DNA of 64,000 nucleotides from Corynebacterium frankenforstense DSM 45800 (GCF_001941485.1 NZ_CP009247.1:1178001-1242000), one strand, 5' to 3'. Counted from the first letter of the stretch, positions 52,435 through 64,000 are shown. The notes: a model not told the origin generated them from the letters alone. Made by a program: numbers and translations.

Positions 52435-53013
52435 GTGGAGAACACGGGAAAGGCTGGGAGCGTGACCGACGCGGACCACACCGAGGGCGCCGCGCGCCGC
52501 GACCGCGCGCTGACCGACGAGGAACTGAGCTACTACAACGCGCTCGACCCGCTGGCCGCGACCTCGACGAAGCCCTGGGAGTTCGAGGTGCGCTCGCCGA
52601 CGATGCGCGTCATCGGCGTCGCCTGGGTCGTCGTCGTGATGGCCGTGCACATCTTCATGGCGCTGGTCGTCGGCGTCGGTGACACCGGCGCGGCGGTGAC
52701 CACCATCGACAAGTGGGCCTTCGTCGGCATCGGCCTGATCATCTCCGTCGTCTGCTACCTGGGGCTGACCCGCCCGCGCGTGCGCGCCAACGAGGACGGC
52801 GTCGAGGTGCGCAACTTCATCGGCACCCGCTTCTACCCGTGGACCGTCATCTACGGGCTGTCCTTCCCGCGCGGCTCGCGCATGGCGCGCCTGGAGCTGC
52901 CCCAATTCGAGTTCGTGCCCATGTGGGCGATGATGGCCACCGACCGCTCGACGATTCTCGACGACGTCGAGCGCTTCCGCGAGCTGGAGTCGCGCTACAT
53001 GCCGCAGGAGTGA
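52435..53013 (+). CDS. PH domain-containing membrane protein
   Basis: This 192-residue protein has a charged N-terminus, two membrane segments (about residues 60-80, [22 protein letters not shown]; about 97-115, [16 protein letters not shown]) and a bacterial PH-like domain ([40 protein letters not shown]). The C-terminal domain is cytoplasmic if both helices form a hairpin. GAAGGGA lies 7 bases before the GTG at 52435; a second GTG at 52462 is also possible. A TAGAGT hexamer (52406-52411) may be its -10. It lies 10 bases before uvrC; its function is unknown. Confidence 0.8.
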   Translation: MENTGKAGSVTDADHTEGAARRDRALTDEELSYYNALDPLAATSTKPWEFEVRSPTMRVIGVAWVVVVMAVHIFMALVVGVGDTGAAVTTIDKWAFVGIGLIISVVCYLGLTRPRVRANEDGVEVRNFIGTRFYPWTVIYGLSFPRGSRMARLELPQFEFVPMWAMMATDRSTILDDVERFRELESRYMPQE

Positions 53014-53023
53014 GGCGCTGACC

Positions 53024-55129
53024 GTGGCAGACCCCTCCACCTACCGTCCGGCCCCCGGGACGATCCCGACGTCCCCGGGGGTCTACCGCTTCCGCGACGC
53101 CGACGGGCGCGTCATCTACGTCGGCAAGGCGAAGAACCTGCGCGCGCGGCTGTCCAACTACTTCCAGGACATCACGCACCTGCACCCGCGCACCCGCCAG
53201 ATGGTGCAGACCGCCGCCGGGGTGACCTGGACCGTCGTCGCCAGCGAGGTCGAGGCGCTCCAGCTCGAGTACACCTGGATCAAGCGCTACGACCCGCGGT
53301 TCAACGTCATGTACCGCGACGACAAGACCTACCCCATGCTCGCGGTGAGCATGGGCGAGGAGTTCCCGCGCGCCTTCTTCTACCGCGGGCCGCGCCGGCG
53401 CAACGTGCGCTACTTCGGGCCCTTCGCCCACGCCTGGGCCGTGCGCGAGACCCTCGAGCTGCTCACCCGCGTCTACCCGATGCGCACCTGCACCAAGGGC
53501 GTGTTCCGCCGCCACGAGCAGCTGGGGCGGCCCTGCCTGCTCGGCTACATCGACAAGTGCGCCGCGCCCTGCACCGGCAAGGTCACCGCCGCCGAGCACC
53601 GCGAGATCGCCGAGGGCTTCTGCAGCTTCATGAAAGGCCACACCGACGCCGTGCGCAAGCGGTTGACCGGCGAAATGCAGCAGGCCAGCGAGGACCTCGA
53701 GTTCGAGCGCGCCGCCCGGTTGCGCGACGACCTGGGCGCGATCGACAAGCTGATGGAGCAGCAGACCGTGGTTCTCGGCGACGGCACCGACGCGGACATG
53801 ATCGCCTTCGCCACCGACGAGCTCGAGGCGGCCGTGCAGATCTTCCACGTCCGCCACGGCCGCGTGCGCGGCCAGCGCGGCTGGGTCGTGGAGAAGGCCG
53901 GTGACCAGGCCGGCGACACCGGACCGGTGGAGGAGGGCGAGGCCGACCCGGCGCTGCCCAACCTGATCCAGAACTTCCTGATCCAGTTCTACGGCGACGC
54001 CGCCGAGCGCGCCGAGCAGGAGGCCGCCGAGGACGCCAAGCTCTACGGGCGCCGGGGCGTGGACAAGATGTCGCACGGCACCGACGCCGCCGGCGAGCAC
54101 CGCACCGGCTCGCGCCGGCGCAACGAGGTCATCCCGCGGCTGATCCTGCTGCAGGACGAGCCCGAGGAGCCGGCCGACACCGCCGCGGCGCTGGAGGCGC
54201 TGCGCGGCGGGCCCGTCGAGCTGCGCGTGCCGCAGCGCGGCGACAAGCGCGCCCTGATGGAGACCGTCGAGCGCAACGCCAAGGAGGCGCTGCGCCAGCA
54301 CAAGCTGCGCCGCGTCGGCGATCTCACGGCCCGCTCGGCGGCGATCCAGGGCATCCAGGACGCCCTCGGCATGGACGAGTCGCCGCTGCGCATCGAGTGC
54401 ACCGACATCTCGCACCTGCAGGGCACCGACGTGGTCGCCTCCCTGGTCGTCTTCGAGGACGGCCTGCCCAAGAAGTCCGACTACCGCCGCTACCGCATCC
54501 GCGACGCCGCCGGTGACGGCCACAGCGACGACGTCGGCTCCATCGCCGAGGTCACCCGGCGCCGCTTCCTGCGCCACAACCGCGACAAGCGCTCCGTGCC
54601 CGAGGCCGAGGAGTTCGACGGCTCCAGCTTCGCCGAGGAGACCGAGGCCGCGGCCGAGGTCGAGGAGATGTCGACGGACAACCGCCGCTTCGCCTACCCA
54701 CCGCAGCTGTTCATTGTCGACGGCGGCGCCCCGCAGGTCGCCGCGGCCCAGCGCGTCCTCGACGAGCTCGGCGTCACCGACGTGACACTCGCCGGCCTGG
54801 CCAAGCGCCTCGAGGAGCTGTGGGTGCCCGGCGAGGAGGACCCGGTCATCCTGCCGCGCAACTCCCAGGCGCTGTTCCTGCTGCAGCAGATCCGCGACGA
54901 GGCGCACCGCTTCGCCATCACCTACCAGCGCCAGCAGCGCTCCAAGCGCATGCGGCGCAGCGAGCTCGACGACGTCCCGGGGCTCGGCCCCGCGCGCCGC
55001 ACCGAGCTGGTGCGCCACTTCGGCTCGTTGAAGAAGCTCAAGCAGGCCACCGTCGAGGAGATCGCCGAGGTCAAGGGCTTCGGGCCCAAGCTGGCCGGCG
55101 ACGTCCACGCCTCGCTGCACAAGGGGTGA
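53024..55129 (+). CDS. uvrC: excinuclease ABC subunit C
   Basis: This 701-residue nuclease makes both incisions in nucleotide excision repair. The GIY-YIG domain ([25 protein letters not shown], about 17-95) makes the 3' cut. The UvrB-binding UVR motif ([18 protein letters not shown], about 223-240) follows, and the RNase H-like domain ([20 protein letters not shown] and IVDGGAPQ) makes the 5' cut. Two helix-hairpin-helix motifs close it ([28 protein letters not shown]). Insertions at about 305-325 and 525-550 are acidic. The GTG lies 10 bases after the PH-domain gene. Confidence 0.96.
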   Translation: MADPSTYRPAPGTIPTSPGVYRFRDADGRVIYVGKAKNLRARLSNYFQDITHLHPRTRQMVQTAAGVTWTVVASEVEALQLEYTWIKRYDPRFNVMYRDDKTYPMLAVSMGEEFPRAFFYRGPRRRNVRYFGPFAHAWAVRETLELLTRVYPMRTCTKGVFRRHEQLGRPCLLGYIDKCAAPCTGKVTAAEHREIAEGFCSFMKGHTDAVRKRLTGEMQQASEDLEFERAARLRDDLGAIDKLMEQQTVVLGDGTDADMIAFATDELEAAVQIFHVRHGRVRGQRGWVVEKAGDQAGDTGPVEEGEADPALPNLIQNFLIQFYGDAAERAEQEAAEDAKLYGRRGVDKMSHGTDAAGEHRTGSRRRNEVIPRLILLQDEPEEPADTAAALEALRGGPVELRVPQRGDKRALMETVERNAKEALRQHKLRRVGDLTARSAAIQGIQDALGMDESPLRIECTDISHLQGTDVVASLVVFEDGLPKKSDYRRYRIRDAAGDGHSDDVGSIAEVTRRRFLRHNRDKRSVPEAEEFDGSSFAEETEAAAEVEEMSTDNRRFAYPPQLFIVDGGAPQVAAAQRVLDELGVTDVTLAGLAKRLEELWVPGEEDPVILPRNSQALFLLQQIRDEAHRFAITYQRQQRSKRMRRSELDDVPGLGPARRTELVRHFGSLKKLKQATVEEIAEVKGFGPKLAGDVHASLHKG

Positions 55130-55164
55130 GGCCGGGGCCCGCCGCGGGGCGGCGGGAGCCGTGG

Positions 55165-55192
55165 CGCGCGGCGGCCGGGGCGCCGCCACGCG
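55165..55192. terminator. hairpin after uvrC
   Basis: CGCG and GGCGGC (55165-55175 with one unpaired C) pair with GCCGCC and CGCG (55182-55192 with one unpaired A) around the loop CGGGGC. It lies between uvrC and the rapZ promoter. No U-tract follows. Confidence 0.45.
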
Positions 55193-55216
55193 GAGGCCGG
55201 GGGAGCGGTCATGGCT

Positions 55217-55230
55217 TACCATGGGAGCCA
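55217..55230 (+). promoter_or_regulatory. leaderless rapZ promoter
   Basis: TACCAT (55217-55222) lies 7 bases before the ATG at 55230, the same spacing as at rpe and ribBA. GGGAG between them is too close to be a ribosome binding site for that ATG. Confidence 0.4.
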
Positions 55231-56123
55231 TGACCGCCGCTGACACCGAGAACCTCGGCCACCTGCTCGCCCCGCCGCTGCTGATCACCGGCATGTCCGG
55301 GGCCGGCCTGTCCACCGCGGCCAAGGTCTTCGAGGACCGCGGCTGGTTCGTCGCCCACAACCTGCCCCCGCAGCTCATGCTCGAGCTGGTGGAGATGTGC
55401 CGCGCGGACACCTCGCCCGTGGAGCACCTGGCCATCGTCACCGACGTGCGCTCGCGCATGTTCCCCGGCTCGATGATGCAGACGCTCGCCGAGCTCAAGG
55501 CCCGCGGCGTGCGCCCGACGATTCTTTTCCTCGACGCCCGCAAGGACGCGCTGATGAAGCGCTTCGACTCGGTGCGCCGCACCCACCCGCTGCAGGGCGG
55601 CGACACGCTCTCCCAGGGCATCGACCGCGAGCGCGCGATGCTCGGCGACATCAAGGAGGACGCCGACGTCAGCATCGAGACCTCCGACCTGTCGGTGCAC
55701 GACCTGCGCCGCCGCATCGAGGGCGCCTTCGGCGAGTCCGTCGCCCAGAAGCCGCACGTGACCGTGCAGTCCTTCGGCTTCAAGCACGGCGCCCCGCGCG
55801 ACTCCGACCTGACCGTCGACGTGCGCTTCCTGCCCAACCCGTTCTGGGTCCCCGAGCTGCGCGAGCAGCGCGGCACGGACGCGCCCGTCTCCGACTACGT
55901 GCTCAGCCGGCCCGGGGCGGGGGCCTTCATCGACAACTTCCTGACGATGTTCAACTCCATGCAGGCCGGCTTCCGCCACGAGGGCAAGAACTTCATGACC
56001 GTCTCCATCGGCTGCACCGGCGGCCACCACCGCTCCGTCGCCGTCGCCGAGGAGATCGGGCGCCGGCTGCGCGAGGACTCCGGCCTGGACGTCAACGTCA
56101 TCCACCGCGACATCGCCCGCTGA
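55230..56123 (+). CDS. rapZ: RapZ-like nucleotide-binding protein (YvcJ family)
   Basis: This 297-residue protein has the N-terminal P-loop domain and the C-terminal RapZ domain ([23 protein letters not shown]). In E. coli RapZ guides RNase E to the GlmZ small RNA and so controls GlmS. In actinobacteria the partner RNAs are not known to me. The Walker A motif reads GMSGAGLS (residues 21-28): Leu27 replaces the catalytic Lys, so ATP/GTP use is doubtful. ATG 55230 was chosen from the promoter spacing; ATG 55221 is in frame. The cluster rapZ-yvcK-whiA is widely conserved in Gram-positive bacteria. Confidence 0.92.
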   Translation: MTAADTENLGHLLAPPLLITGMSGAGLSTAAKVFEDRGWFVAHNLPPQLMLELVEMCRADTSPVEHLAIVTDVRSRMFPGSMMQTLAELKARGVRPTILFLDARKDALMKRFDSVRRTHPLQGGDTLSQGIDRERAMLGDIKEDADVSIETSDLSVHDLRRRIEGAFGESVAQKPHVTVQSFGFKHGAPRDSDLTVDVRFLPNPFWVPELREQRGTDAPVSDYVLSRPGAGAFIDNFLTMFNSMQAGFRHEGKNFMTVSIGCTGGHHRSVAVAEEIGRRLREDSGLDVNVIHRDIAR

Positions 56124-56243
56124 GCCGGATGCGGCCGGCCGGACGCACCCGCCCGTGAGGGCGGGGCTCCGCAGCCGGCGGCCCCGTACCCGCAGTACCC
56201 CGCGGCACCGCCCGCACCCAGACGACTGAGAGACCCGAGAGAC

Positions 56244-57290
56244 ATGCCCGACCCCGACAGCACCGCAGGCGCCCACGGCGCCGCACACCCGAGCAGCACC
56301 GCGGCGGCCCCGGGCGCCGCACGCCCGGACCTGACCTGCCTGGGCGGCGGCCACGGGCTCTACCAGACCCTGCGCGCGGCCCGCCTGTGCGACCCGGCGA
56401 ACATCACGGCCGTGGTCACCGTCGCCGACGACGGCGGCAGCTCCGGGCGCATCCGCCGCGAGCTCGGCCAGGTCCCGCCGGGAGACCTGCGCATGGCGCT
56501 GGCCGCCCTGGCCGGCGACCGGGAGGACGCCGAAGGCCCGGGCCTGAGCGCCGAGCTGCTCCAGCACCGCTTCGGCGGGCACGGGGCGCTCGCCGGCCAC
56601 GCCGTGGGCAACCTGCTGATCTCCGGGCTCGTGGAGCTCGGCGGTGACGTGCAGAAGGCCCTGGACACCGTCGCCAGCCTGACCCACTCCTGCGGGCGCG
56701 TGGTGCCCGTGTGCACCCGCCCGCTCGACATCGCCGCCGAGGTCGCCGGGCTGGACGACGACCCGCGCGTGGTCCGCGAGGTCCGCGGCCAGGTCGCCGT
56801 CGCCTCCACCCCGGGCTCCGTGCGCCGCGTGCGCCTGGTGCCCTCCGACCCGCCCGCGAGCTCCCAGGCCCTGGCGGCCATCCGCGGGGCGGACCTGATC
56901 ACGCTGGGCCCGGGCTCCTGGTTCTCCAGCGTCATCCCCCACCTGATGGTCCACTCCGTGGTCGACGCCATAAACGCCTCGGACGCGCTGAAGGTCGTCG
57001 TGCTCAACCTCTCCGCCGAGCCGGGGGAGACCCAGGGCTTCTCCCTGGAGCGGCACATCCACATCATGGCGCAGCAGGCCCCGGCGCTGCGCGTGGACCG
57101 GATCCTGGTCGACTCCGACTCGCTGCTGTCGAAGGCGGAGCGCGCGTACCTCTCCCGGGCCGCCGGCCGGCTCGGCGCCGAGATCGTCTTCGCCGACGTG
57201 CACAGCTGCGACGAGAACGGCATGCCGCGCAACGTGCACGACCCGGAGAAGCTGGCAGCCGCCCTGACGGGCATGCTGGCCGCGGACTAG
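56244..57290 (+). CDS. yvcK: YvcK/CofD-like UDP-sugar-binding protein
   Basis: This 348-residue protein is of the YvcK (gluconeogenesis factor, CuvA in mycobacteria) family, which binds UDP-GlcNAc-type sugars and coordinates cell wall precursor flow. [38 protein letters not shown] and [19 protein letters not shown] are characteristic, as is [15 protein letters not shown]. The first 28 residues are a low-complexity tail. The ATG at 56244 has a weak GAGAG site. It is followed by whiA, whose -10 overlaps its stop. Confidence 0.93.
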   Translation: MPDPDSTAGAHGAAHPSSTAAAPGAARPDLTCLGGGHGLYQTLRAARLCDPANITAVVTVADDGGSSGRIRRELGQVPPGDLRMALAALAGDREDAEGPGLSAELLQHRFGGHGALAGHAVGNLLISGLVELGGDVQKALDTVASLTHSCGRVVPVCTRPLDIAAEVAGLDDDPRVVREVRGQVAVASTPGSVRRVRLVPSDPPASSQALAAIRGADLITLGPGSWFSSVIPHLMVHSVVDAINASDALKVVVLNLSAEPGETQGFSLERHIHIMAQQAPALRVDRILVDSDSLLSKAERAYLSRAAGRLGAEIVFADVHSCDENGMPRNVHDPEKLAAALTGMLAAD

Positions 57291-57293
57291 GAT
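57288..57293 (+). promoter_or_regulatory. possible -10 of whiA
   Basis: TAGGAT overlaps the yvcK stop codon, 44 bases before the whiA GTG. The short leader contains the palindrome TCCCCGGGGA. No -35 is clear. Confidence 0.35.
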
Positions 57294-57336
57294 CGACGCG
57301 TCCCCGGGGACAGGGAAAGAAAGGACTCAAGGCACG

Positions 57337-58338
57337 GTGTCGCTGACGAACGAGGTCAAGGACGAGCTCACCCGCGTCGAGACGCGCGGGACCCGCGCAC
57401 GGCTGGCTGAGGTCGCCGCCGTGCTGCGCTTCGGCGGCCGCGCCGTGCGCCACGGGGGAGTGGAGGCCATCGAGGTCGAGCTCGACCACGCCGGCGCCGC
57501 GCGCCGGCTGGTGGGCTACCTCGACGAGCTCTTCGACACCCACGTCACCCTGCGCACCGTCGAGCCCGAGCGCGCCGGCAAGCCCGGCCGCCACCTCGTG
57601 GTCGTCGACCGCGGCATCGCCGAGGTCTACCGGCGCACCGGGCTGATCACCCGCGCCGGCGTGCCCGTGGTGGGCCTGCCCCCGCAGGTCATCTCCGGCA
57701 CCGTCGCGGACAAGGAGGCCGCCTGGCGCGGCGCCTTCCTCGCCGCCGGCACCCTGACCGAACCGGGCCGCTCCGCCGCGCTCGAGGTCGAGTGCCCGCG
57801 CGCCGAGGCCGCCCTGGCGCTGGTCGGCTGCGCCCGCGCCCTGGGCGCGACGGCGAAGAACCGCGAGTCGCGCGGCGCCGAGCGCGTCGTCGTGCGCGAC
57901 GGCGACTCCGTCGGCGCCCTGCTGTCCCGCATGGGCGCGCACCGCACCCGCCTGCAGTGGGACGACAAGCGCCGGCGTCGGGAACGCACGGCGTCGACAA
58001 GCAGGCTGGCCAACTTCGACGACGCGAACCTGCGCCGCTCGGCGCGCGCGGCCGTCACCGCGGCCGCCCGCGTGGAGCGCGCCATGGAGATCCTCGGCGA
58101 CGACGTCCCCGAGCACCTCGCGGAGGCCGGCAGCCTGCGCGTGCGCCACCGCCAGGCCTCGCTCGAGGAGCTGGGCCGGCTGGCCGACCCGCCGATGACC
58201 AAGGACGCCATCGCGGGCCGGGTGCGCCGCCTGCTGTCCACCGCGGACAAGCGGGCCAAGGAACTGGGCATCCCGGACACGCACGCCGCCGTGACCGAGG
58301 CGGTCCTCGACGAAGCGGGCAGTGGCGAAGCTCACTAA
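57337..58338 (+). CDS. whiA: DNA-binding protein WhiA
   Basis: This 333-residue protein combines degenerate LAGLIDADG homing endonuclease-like domains (about residues 90-190, [24 protein letters not shown]) with a C-terminal helix-turn-helix ([41 protein letters not shown]). In Streptomyces WhiA works with WhiB to switch on sporulation septation genes; in non-sporulating corynebacteria it is likely tied to cell division. GAAAGGA lies about 13 bases before the GTG. The gene ends before the long gap upstream of gap. Confidence 0.95.
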   Translation: MSLTNEVKDELTRVETRGTRARLAEVAAVLRFGGRAVRHGGVEAIEVELDHAGAARRLVGYLDELFDTHVTLRTVEPERAGKPGRHLVVVDRGIAEVYRRTGLITRAGVPVVGLPPQVISGTVADKEAAWRGAFLAAGTLTEPGRSAALEVECPRAEAALALVGCARALGATAKNRESRGAERVVVRDGDSVGALLSRMGAHRTRLQWDDKRRRRERTASTSRLANFDDANLRRSARAAVTAAARVERAMEILGDDVPEHLAEAGSLRVRHRQASLEELGRLADPPMTKDAIAGRVRRLLSTADKRAKELGIPDTHAAVTEAVLDEAGSGEAH

Positions 58339-58385
58339 TTCGGGGCCAGGATGTCCCCTTGTGGCCGTTCGGGCTTCCGGGCGGA

Positions 58386-59655
<1,270 letters not shown>

Positions 59656-59701
59656 CAGGCGCCTGACTCGGCTCGTGCCGACCGATGAGCGGCCTCGCTC
59701 G

Positions 59702-59731
59702 AGGGGGCAGCGGCACCGCCGCGTTCCCCCT
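59702..59731 (+). terminator. possible attenuator hairpin between gap and pgk
   Basis: AGGGGG (59702-59707) pairs with CCCCCT (59726-59731), enclosing GCGGC-ACC-GCCGC, and TT follows. This imperfect stem with a short U-run could lower transcription of pgk-tpiA relative to gap. Confidence 0.4.
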
Positions 59732-59806
59732 TTGAGCCGGGGCCGCTCTTCGCATACCTGAACCCCCAGACACACCCCCAAACTTTCCCCGAGGAGAAAC
59801 CCAGAC

Positions 59807-61024
59807 ATGGCCATCAAGACCATCGACGACCTGCTCGCCGAGGGCGTCGCCGGACGCCACGTGCTCGTCCGTTCCGACTTCAACGTCCCGCTCAACGACG
59901 CCGGCGAGATCACCGACCCGGGCCGCATCACCGCGTCCCTGCCGACCCTCAAGGCCCTGCTCGAGGGTGGCGCCAAGGTCATCGCCATGGCCCACCTCGG
60001 CCGCCCGAAGGGCGAGGTCAACCCGAAGTTCTCCCTCAAGCCCGTCGCCGAGGCCCTCAGCGAGGCCCTGGGCCAGTACGTCGCCCTGGCCGGCGACGTC
60101 GTCGGCGAGGACGCCCACGAGCGCGCCAACGGCCTGAGCGACGGCGAGATCGTCCTGCTCGAGAACGTCCGCTTCGACCCGCGTGAGACCAGCAAGGACG
60201 AGGCCGAGCGCGCCGAGTTCGCCGACGAGCTCGTCGCCCTGGCCGCCGACAACGGCGCCTTCGTCTCCGACGGCTTCGGTGTGGTCCACCGCAAGCAGAC
60301 CTCCGTCTTCGACGTGGCCAAGCGCCTGCCCGCCTACGCCGGCTACCTGGTCAACAAGGAGGTCTCCGTCCTCGACTCCGTGGCCAAGGAGCCCGCCAAG
60401 CCCTACGTGGTCGTCCTCGGCGGCTCGAAGGTCTCCGACAAGCTCGGCGTCATCGAGGCCCTGGCCGGCAAGGCCGACAGCCTCGTCATCGGCGGCGGCA
60501 TGTGCTACACGTTCCTCAAGGCCAAGGGCTACGACGTCCAGGAGTCCCTGCTCCAGGAGGAGATGGTGGAGACCTGCGGCGAGCTGCTCGAGCGCTACGG
60601 CGACAAGATCGTCCTGCCGGTCGACCTGGTCGCGGCCGAGAAGTTCGACAAGGACGCCGAGCACAAGATCGTCGAGCTCGACGGCATCCCCGCCGGCTGG
60701 ATGTCCCTGGACATCGGCCCGAAGTCGGTCGAGCGCTTCGCCGAGGTGCTCGCCTCCTCCAAGACCGTGTTCTGGAACGGCCCGATGGGCGTCTTCGAGT
60801 TCGAGGCGTTCTCCAAGGGCACCAAGGGCCTGGCCCAGGCGATCATCGACGCCACCAGGAACAACGACTCCTTCTCGGTCGTCGGCGGCGGCGACTCCGC
60901 GGCCTCCGTGCGCGTGCTCGGCCTCGACGAGGACGGCTTCTCGCACATCTCCACCGGCGGCGGCGCCTCCCTCGAGTTCCTCGAGGGCAAGGAGCTGCCG
61001 GGCGTCGCGGTCCTGAACCGCTGA
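59807..61024 (+). CDS. pgk: phosphoglycerate kinase
   Basis: This 405-residue enzyme transfers phosphate from 1,3-bisphosphoglycerate to [62 protein letters not shown] (DAFG is usual; DGFG here), [15 protein letters not shown] and the [13 protein letters not shown] end are seen. GAGGAGAA lies 9 bases before the ATG. It follows gap after 151 bases and precedes tpiA by 48. Confidence 0.97.
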   Translation: MAIKTIDDLLAEGVAGRHVLVRSDFNVPLNDAGEITDPGRITASLPTLKALLEGGAKVIAMAHLGRPKGEVNPKFSLKPVAEALSEALGQYVALAGDVVGEDAHERANGLSDGEIVLLENVRFDPRETSKDEAERAEFADELVALAADNGAFVSDGFGVVHRKQTSVFDVAKRLPAYAGYLVNKEVSVLDSVAKEPAKPYVVVLGGSKVSDKLGVIEALAGKADSLVIGGGMCYTFLKAKGYDVQESLLQEEMVETCGELLERYGDKIVLPVDLVAAEKFDKDAEHKIVELDGIPAGWMSLDIGPKSVERFAEVLASSKTVFWNGPMGVFEFEAFSKGTKGLAQAIIDATRNNDSFSVVGGGDSAASVRVLGLDEDGFSHISTGGGASLEFLEGKELPGVAVLNR

Positions 61025-61072
61025 GCCTGCCGTTACCCGAAACCAGCCACCCACAGAAAGGCCGAAACGCAC

Positions 61073-61855
61073 ATGGCACGCACCCCCCTCATCGCGGGCA
61101 ACTGGAAGATGAACCTCAACCACCTCGAGGCCATCACCGTCCTGCAGAAGTTCGCCTTCGCCCTGCCGAAGGAGTACTACGAGAAGATCGACGTCGCCTT
61201 CACCGTCCCGTTCACCGACCTGCGCTCCGTCCAGACCCTCGTCGAGGGCGACAAGCTGCAGTTCACCTACGGGGCCCAGGACGTCTCCGTGCACGAGTCC
61301 GGCGCCTACACCGGTGAGGTCTCCGCCGAGATGCTCGCCAAGCTGGGCTGCGCCTGGGTGGTCGTGGGCCACTCCGAGCGCCGCCAGTACCACGGCGAGA
61401 CCGACGAGACCGTCGCCGCCAAGGCCGCCGCCGCCCTCGGCGCCGGCATGTCGCCGATCGTCTGCGTCGGCGAGCCGCTCGAGGTCCGCGAGAAGGGCGA
61501 GCACGTCGACTACGTCGTCGAGCAGGCCCGCCGGTCGCTGGCCGGCCTCGACGCCGCCCAGCTGGCCCGCACCGTCCTGGCCTACGAGCCCGTCTGGGCC
61601 ATCGGCACCGGCAAGGTCGCCTCGGCCGACGACGCCCAGGAGGTCTGCGGCGCGCTGCGCAACTTGATCGCCGAGCTCGCCGACGAGAAGACCGCCGAGG
61701 AGTTCCGCATCCTCTACGGCGGCTCCGTCAAGGCCGACTCCGTCGCCGAGATCGTCGGCAAGCCCGACGTCGACGGCGGTCTGGTCGGCGGCGCCTCCCT
61801 GGACGGCGAGGCCTTCGCCAAGCTGGCCGCCAACGCCGCCCAGACGGTCGCCTAG
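61073..61855 (+). CDS. tpiA: triosephosphate isomerase
   Basis: This 260-residue TIM barrel interconverts dihydroxyacetone phosphate and glyceraldehyde 3-phosphate. [11 protein letters not shown] holds the catalytic Lys, [15 protein letters not shown] the His, [16 protein letters not shown] the Glu and loop 6, and YGGSVKADS the phosphate site. AGAAAGG is 10 bases before the ATG. A strong terminator follows, so the gap-pgk-tpiA transcript probably ends here. Confidence 0.98.
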   Translation: MARTPLIAGNWKMNLNHLEAITVLQKFAFALPKEYYEKIDVAFTVPFTDLRSVQTLVEGDKLQFTYGAQDVSVHESGAYTGEVSAEMLAKLGCAWVVVGHSERRQYHGETDETVAAKAAAALGAGMSPIVCVGEPLEVREKGEHVDYVVEQARRSLAGLDAAQLARTVLAYEPVWAIGTGKVASADDAQEVCGALRNLIAELADEKTAEEFRILYGGSVKADSVAEIVGKPDVDGGLVGGASLDGEAFAKLAANAAQTVA

Positions 61856-61881
61856 ACGACCGAACCTGGCGTGACCCGAGG

Positions 61882-61919
61882 CCGCCCCGTGGTGGCGACC
61901 CCACCACGGGGCGGTTTTT
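61882..61919 (+). terminator. intrinsic terminator after tpiA
   Basis: CCGCCCCGTGGTGG (61882-61895), loop CGACC and CCACCACGGGGCGG (61901-61914) form a perfect 14-bp stem followed by TTTTT. This is a textbook rho-independent terminator between tpiA and ppc. Confidence 0.95.
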
Positions 61920-62047
61920 CACGCCCGAACCCGCCCGCAAGGGCATAGAAACCGCAGCTCAAGAACCTAAAACCTCACTTACTGCACACCCTCCGGTGGC
62001 ACGGGCCCCGCGCCCGCGACCGCCCGGGGTGGAGAGGAAGAACCGTC

Positions 62048-64000
62048 ATGGTTGACGATCAAACCAACATGCAGGACGACATCCGGTTCCTCGGCCGCGT
62101 CCTCGGCGAGGTCATCGCCGAGCAGGAGGGTCAGGAGACCTTCGACCTGGTCGAGAACTCGCGCCGGCGCGCCTTCGAGGTCGCCCGCGGCGAGGCCGAC
62201 ATGTCCGACCTGGCCGCCATGTTCCACGACATCGAGGCCGAGAAGGCCCGCGACGTCATCCGCGCATTCAGCCACTTCGCCCTCATGGCGAACCTGGCCG
62301 AGGACCTCTACGACGAGTCGGCCCGGCTGCACCGCCGCCAGGCCGGCGAGCCCGCCCCCGCATCCACCCTCGACGCGACCTGGCGCAAGCTGGCCGAGGC
62401 CGGCGTCGACCCGGCGACGATCTCGCGGGAGTTCCCCGCCACGCAGGTCGCCCCGGTGCTCACCGCCCACCCGACCGAGACCCGCCGCCGCACCGTCTTC
62501 GACGCCCAGAAGCACATCTCCGAGCTCATGCGCCGCCGGCGCGTGCTGCTGACGGCGGGGGAGAACGCCCTGACCGCCGGCGAGCTCGAGGAGATCGAGC
62601 GCGACGTGCGCCGCCGCCTGACCATCCTGTGGCAGACCGCCCTGATCCGCGTCGCCCGTCCCCGCCTCGAAGACGAGGTCGAGGTCGGCCTGCGCTACTA
62701 CAAGCTCTCGCTGCTGCAGGCCATCCCGAAGCTCAACCACGACGTCGTCAAGCTGCTCTCCGACTCCGCGGGCGCGCCCGTGCCGCAGCACCCGATCGTG
62801 CAGCCCGGCTGCTGGATCGGCGCCGACCACGACGGCAACCCGTACGTCACCGGCACCACGCTCGACTACGCGGCCACCCGCGCCGCGGAGACCGTGCTGA
62901 AGTACTACGCCGGCCAGCTGCACGACCTCGAGCACGAGCTGAGCCTGTCCGACCGGCTCGGCGAGGTCTCCGAGAAGCTCTACGCGCTGGCCGACGAGGG
63001 CCACAACGACGTGCCCTCGCGCGTCGACGAGCCCTACCGCCGCGCCGTCCACGGCGTGCGCGGCCGCATCCTGGCCACCACCGTCGGCCTGATCGGCCCC
63101 GACGCCGTCGAGGGCGACTGGTTCAAGGCCCACGAGCCCTACGCCGACGCCGAGGAGTTCCTCGCGGACCTCGACCTCATCGACTCCTGCCTGCGCGCGG
63201 AGCACGACGAGATCATCGCCGACGCCCGCCTGGCCGACCTGCGCGCCGCCGTGCGCACCTTCGGCTTCCACCTCTACGCCCTGGACATCCGCCAGAACTC
63301 CGAGAGCTACGAGGACGTGCTCACCGAGCTGTTCTCCCTGGCGCACGTGGCCGAGGACTACCGCGGCCTGGACGAGGACGCGAAGATCAAACTGCTGGTC
63401 GACGAGCTGCGCACCCCGCGCCCGCTCGTGCCGGCCGGCTACCACGACTTCACCGAGCCCACCGAGCGCGAGCTCGGCATCTTCCGCGCGGCCGCCGAGG
63501 CCGTCGACAAGTTCGGCCCCGAGATGGTGCCGCACTGCATCATCTCGATGGCCGCCTCGGTCAGCGACATCCTCGAGCCGATGGTCCTGCTCAAGGAGGT
63601 CGGCCTGATCCACGCCAACGGCGAGGACCCGACCGGTTCCGTCGACGTCATCCCGCTGTTCGAGACCATCGACGACCTCGAGGGCGGCGCCGACATCCTG
63701 CGCGCCGTCTGGTCCATCCCGCTCTACCGCACCTACCTGCGCAACCGGGGGGACCTCCAGGAGGTCATGCTCGGCTACTCCGACTCCAACAAGGACGGCG
63801 GCTACTTCGCCGCGAACTGGGCCCTGTTCAACGGCGAGACCCAGATCGTGCAGGCCTGCCGCGAGGAGGGCCTGCGCCTGCGGTTCTTCCACGGCCGCGG
63901 CGGCACCGTCGGCCGTGGCGGCGGACCGTCCTACGACGCGATCCTGGCCCAGCCAGCCGGCGCCGTGCAGGGCGCGGTGCGCGTCACCGAGCAGGGCGAG
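62048..64000 (+). CDS. ppc: phosphoenolpyruvate carboxylase (3' end outside the window)
   Basis: The first 651 codons are present; the family is about 920 residues long. The enzyme carboxylates PEP to oxaloacetate and is the main anaplerotic enzyme of corynebacteria. The catalytic His is in VLTAHPTETRRR (His141), RQNSE and DSNKDGGYFAANW follow, and FHGRGGTVGRGGGPSYDAI (about 614-632) binds bicarbonate and PEP. GAGAGGAAGAA lies just before the ATG at 62048. It follows the strong tpiA terminator, so it needs its own promoter in the 128-base gap; an AT-rich part (61945-61985) is the likely place. Confidence 0.97.
   Translation, partial: MVDDQTNMQDDIRFLGRVLGEVIAEQEGQETFDLVENSRRRAFEVARGEADMSDLAAMFHDIEAEKARDVIRAFSHFALMANLAEDLYDESARLHRRQAGEPAPASTLDATWRKLAEAGVDPATISREFPATQVAPVLTAHPTETRRRTVFDAQKHISELMRRRRVLLTAGENALTAGELEEIERDVRRRLTILWQTALIRVARPRLEDEVEVGLRYYKLSLLQAIPKLNHDVVKLLSDSAGAPVPQHPIVQPGCWIGADHDGNPYVTGTTLDYAATRAAETVLKYYAGQLHDLEHELSLSDRLGEVSEKLYALADEGHNDVPSRVDEPYRRAVHGVRGRILATTVGLIGPDAVEGDWFKAHEPYADAEEFLADLDLIDSCLRAEHDEIIADARLADLRAAVRTFGFHLYALDIRQNSESYEDVLTELFSLAHVAEDYRGLDEDAKIKLLVDELRTPRPLVPAGYHDFTEPTERELGIFRAAAEAVDKFGPEMVPHCIISMAASVSDILEPMVLLKEVGLIHANGEDPTGSVDVIPLFETIDDLEGGADILRAVWSIPLYRTYLRNRGDLQEVMLGYSDSNKDGGYFAANWALFNGETQIVQACREEGLRLRFFHGRGGTVGRGGGPSYDAILAQPAGAVQGAVRVTEQGE

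Overview
The window is 64 kb of very GC-rich chromosome. It starts in the last codons of an unidentified gene and ends inside ppc. Gene content and order (aspS-rarA-alaS-ruvX-mltG-aroE, aroC-aroKB-aroQ-pepQ-efp-nusB, pyrRBC-carAB-pyrF-mihF-gmk-rpoZ-coaBC-metK-priA, fmt-rsmB-rpe-ribD-ribE-ribBA-ribH, uvrC-rapZ-yvcK-whiA-gap-pgk-tpiA-ppc) match, as I recall it, the core chromosome of Corynebacterium. The frequent GTG starts, actinobacterial markers (mIHF, WhiA, a helicase-degenerate PriA) and an exact McbR-type operator at metK agree with this. I cannot name the species; the high GC content suggests one of the GC-rich lineages of the genus.

Region by region: 1-5.8 kb is an accessory, regulator-rich stretch with two aldehyde dehydrogenases (ald, gabD), a TetR regulator divergent from gabD, and an HxlR regulator divergent from an NAD(P)-binding oxidoreductase. 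5.8-14.5 kb holds a secreted or anchored zinc metallopeptidase, aspS, a phosphotransferase-like protein, rarA and alaS. 14.6-24.2 kb is the ruvX-mltG-aroE operon, an A24 prepilin-type peptidase, the shikimate cluster with a fused aroK-aroB gene, then pepQ, efp and nusB. 24.3-26.9 kb carries a minus-strand YbjN-like pair and a TIGR01777-type epimerase. 27-35.5 kb is one tightly overlapping de novo pyrimidine operon, preceded by a probable PyrR-binding leader. 35.8-42.2 kb holds mihF, gmk, rpoZ, coaBC, metK and priA. 42.3-44.9 kb is a minus-strand pair (sugar-lactone oxidase and PLP-fold aldolase/deaminase) placed where I would expect def. 45.2-52.2 kb runs from fmt through rsmB and rpe to the riboflavin genes. 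52.4-58.3 kb carries a PH-domain protein, uvrC, rapZ, yvcK and whiA. 58.6-64 kb is the lower glycolysis cluster gap-pgk-tpiA-ppc.

Most genes are housekeeping and act in classical pathways: chorismate, UMP and riboflavin synthesis, glycolysis with anaplerosis, tRNA charging, and repair. Many neighbours overlap by ATGA or GTGA, so translational coupling is likely. Several promoters place a -10 hexamer six to eight bases before the start codon, which points to leaderless mRNAs (metallopeptidase, aroC, priA, rpe, ribBA, rapZ).

The least explained signals are non-coding. First, the 13-mer GATTGACGACGCC occurs five times exactly, plus two copies of its first 11 bases, in genes and intergenic DNA on both strands. 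Second, three intergenic loci (11.5, 37.2 and 52.3 kb) share one layout: a conserved TTTCCGACGCC head, a strong hairpin, then a tandem array of 26-28 bp units. A fourth array of three 25-bp hairpin units lies between the convergent TetR and HxlR genes.
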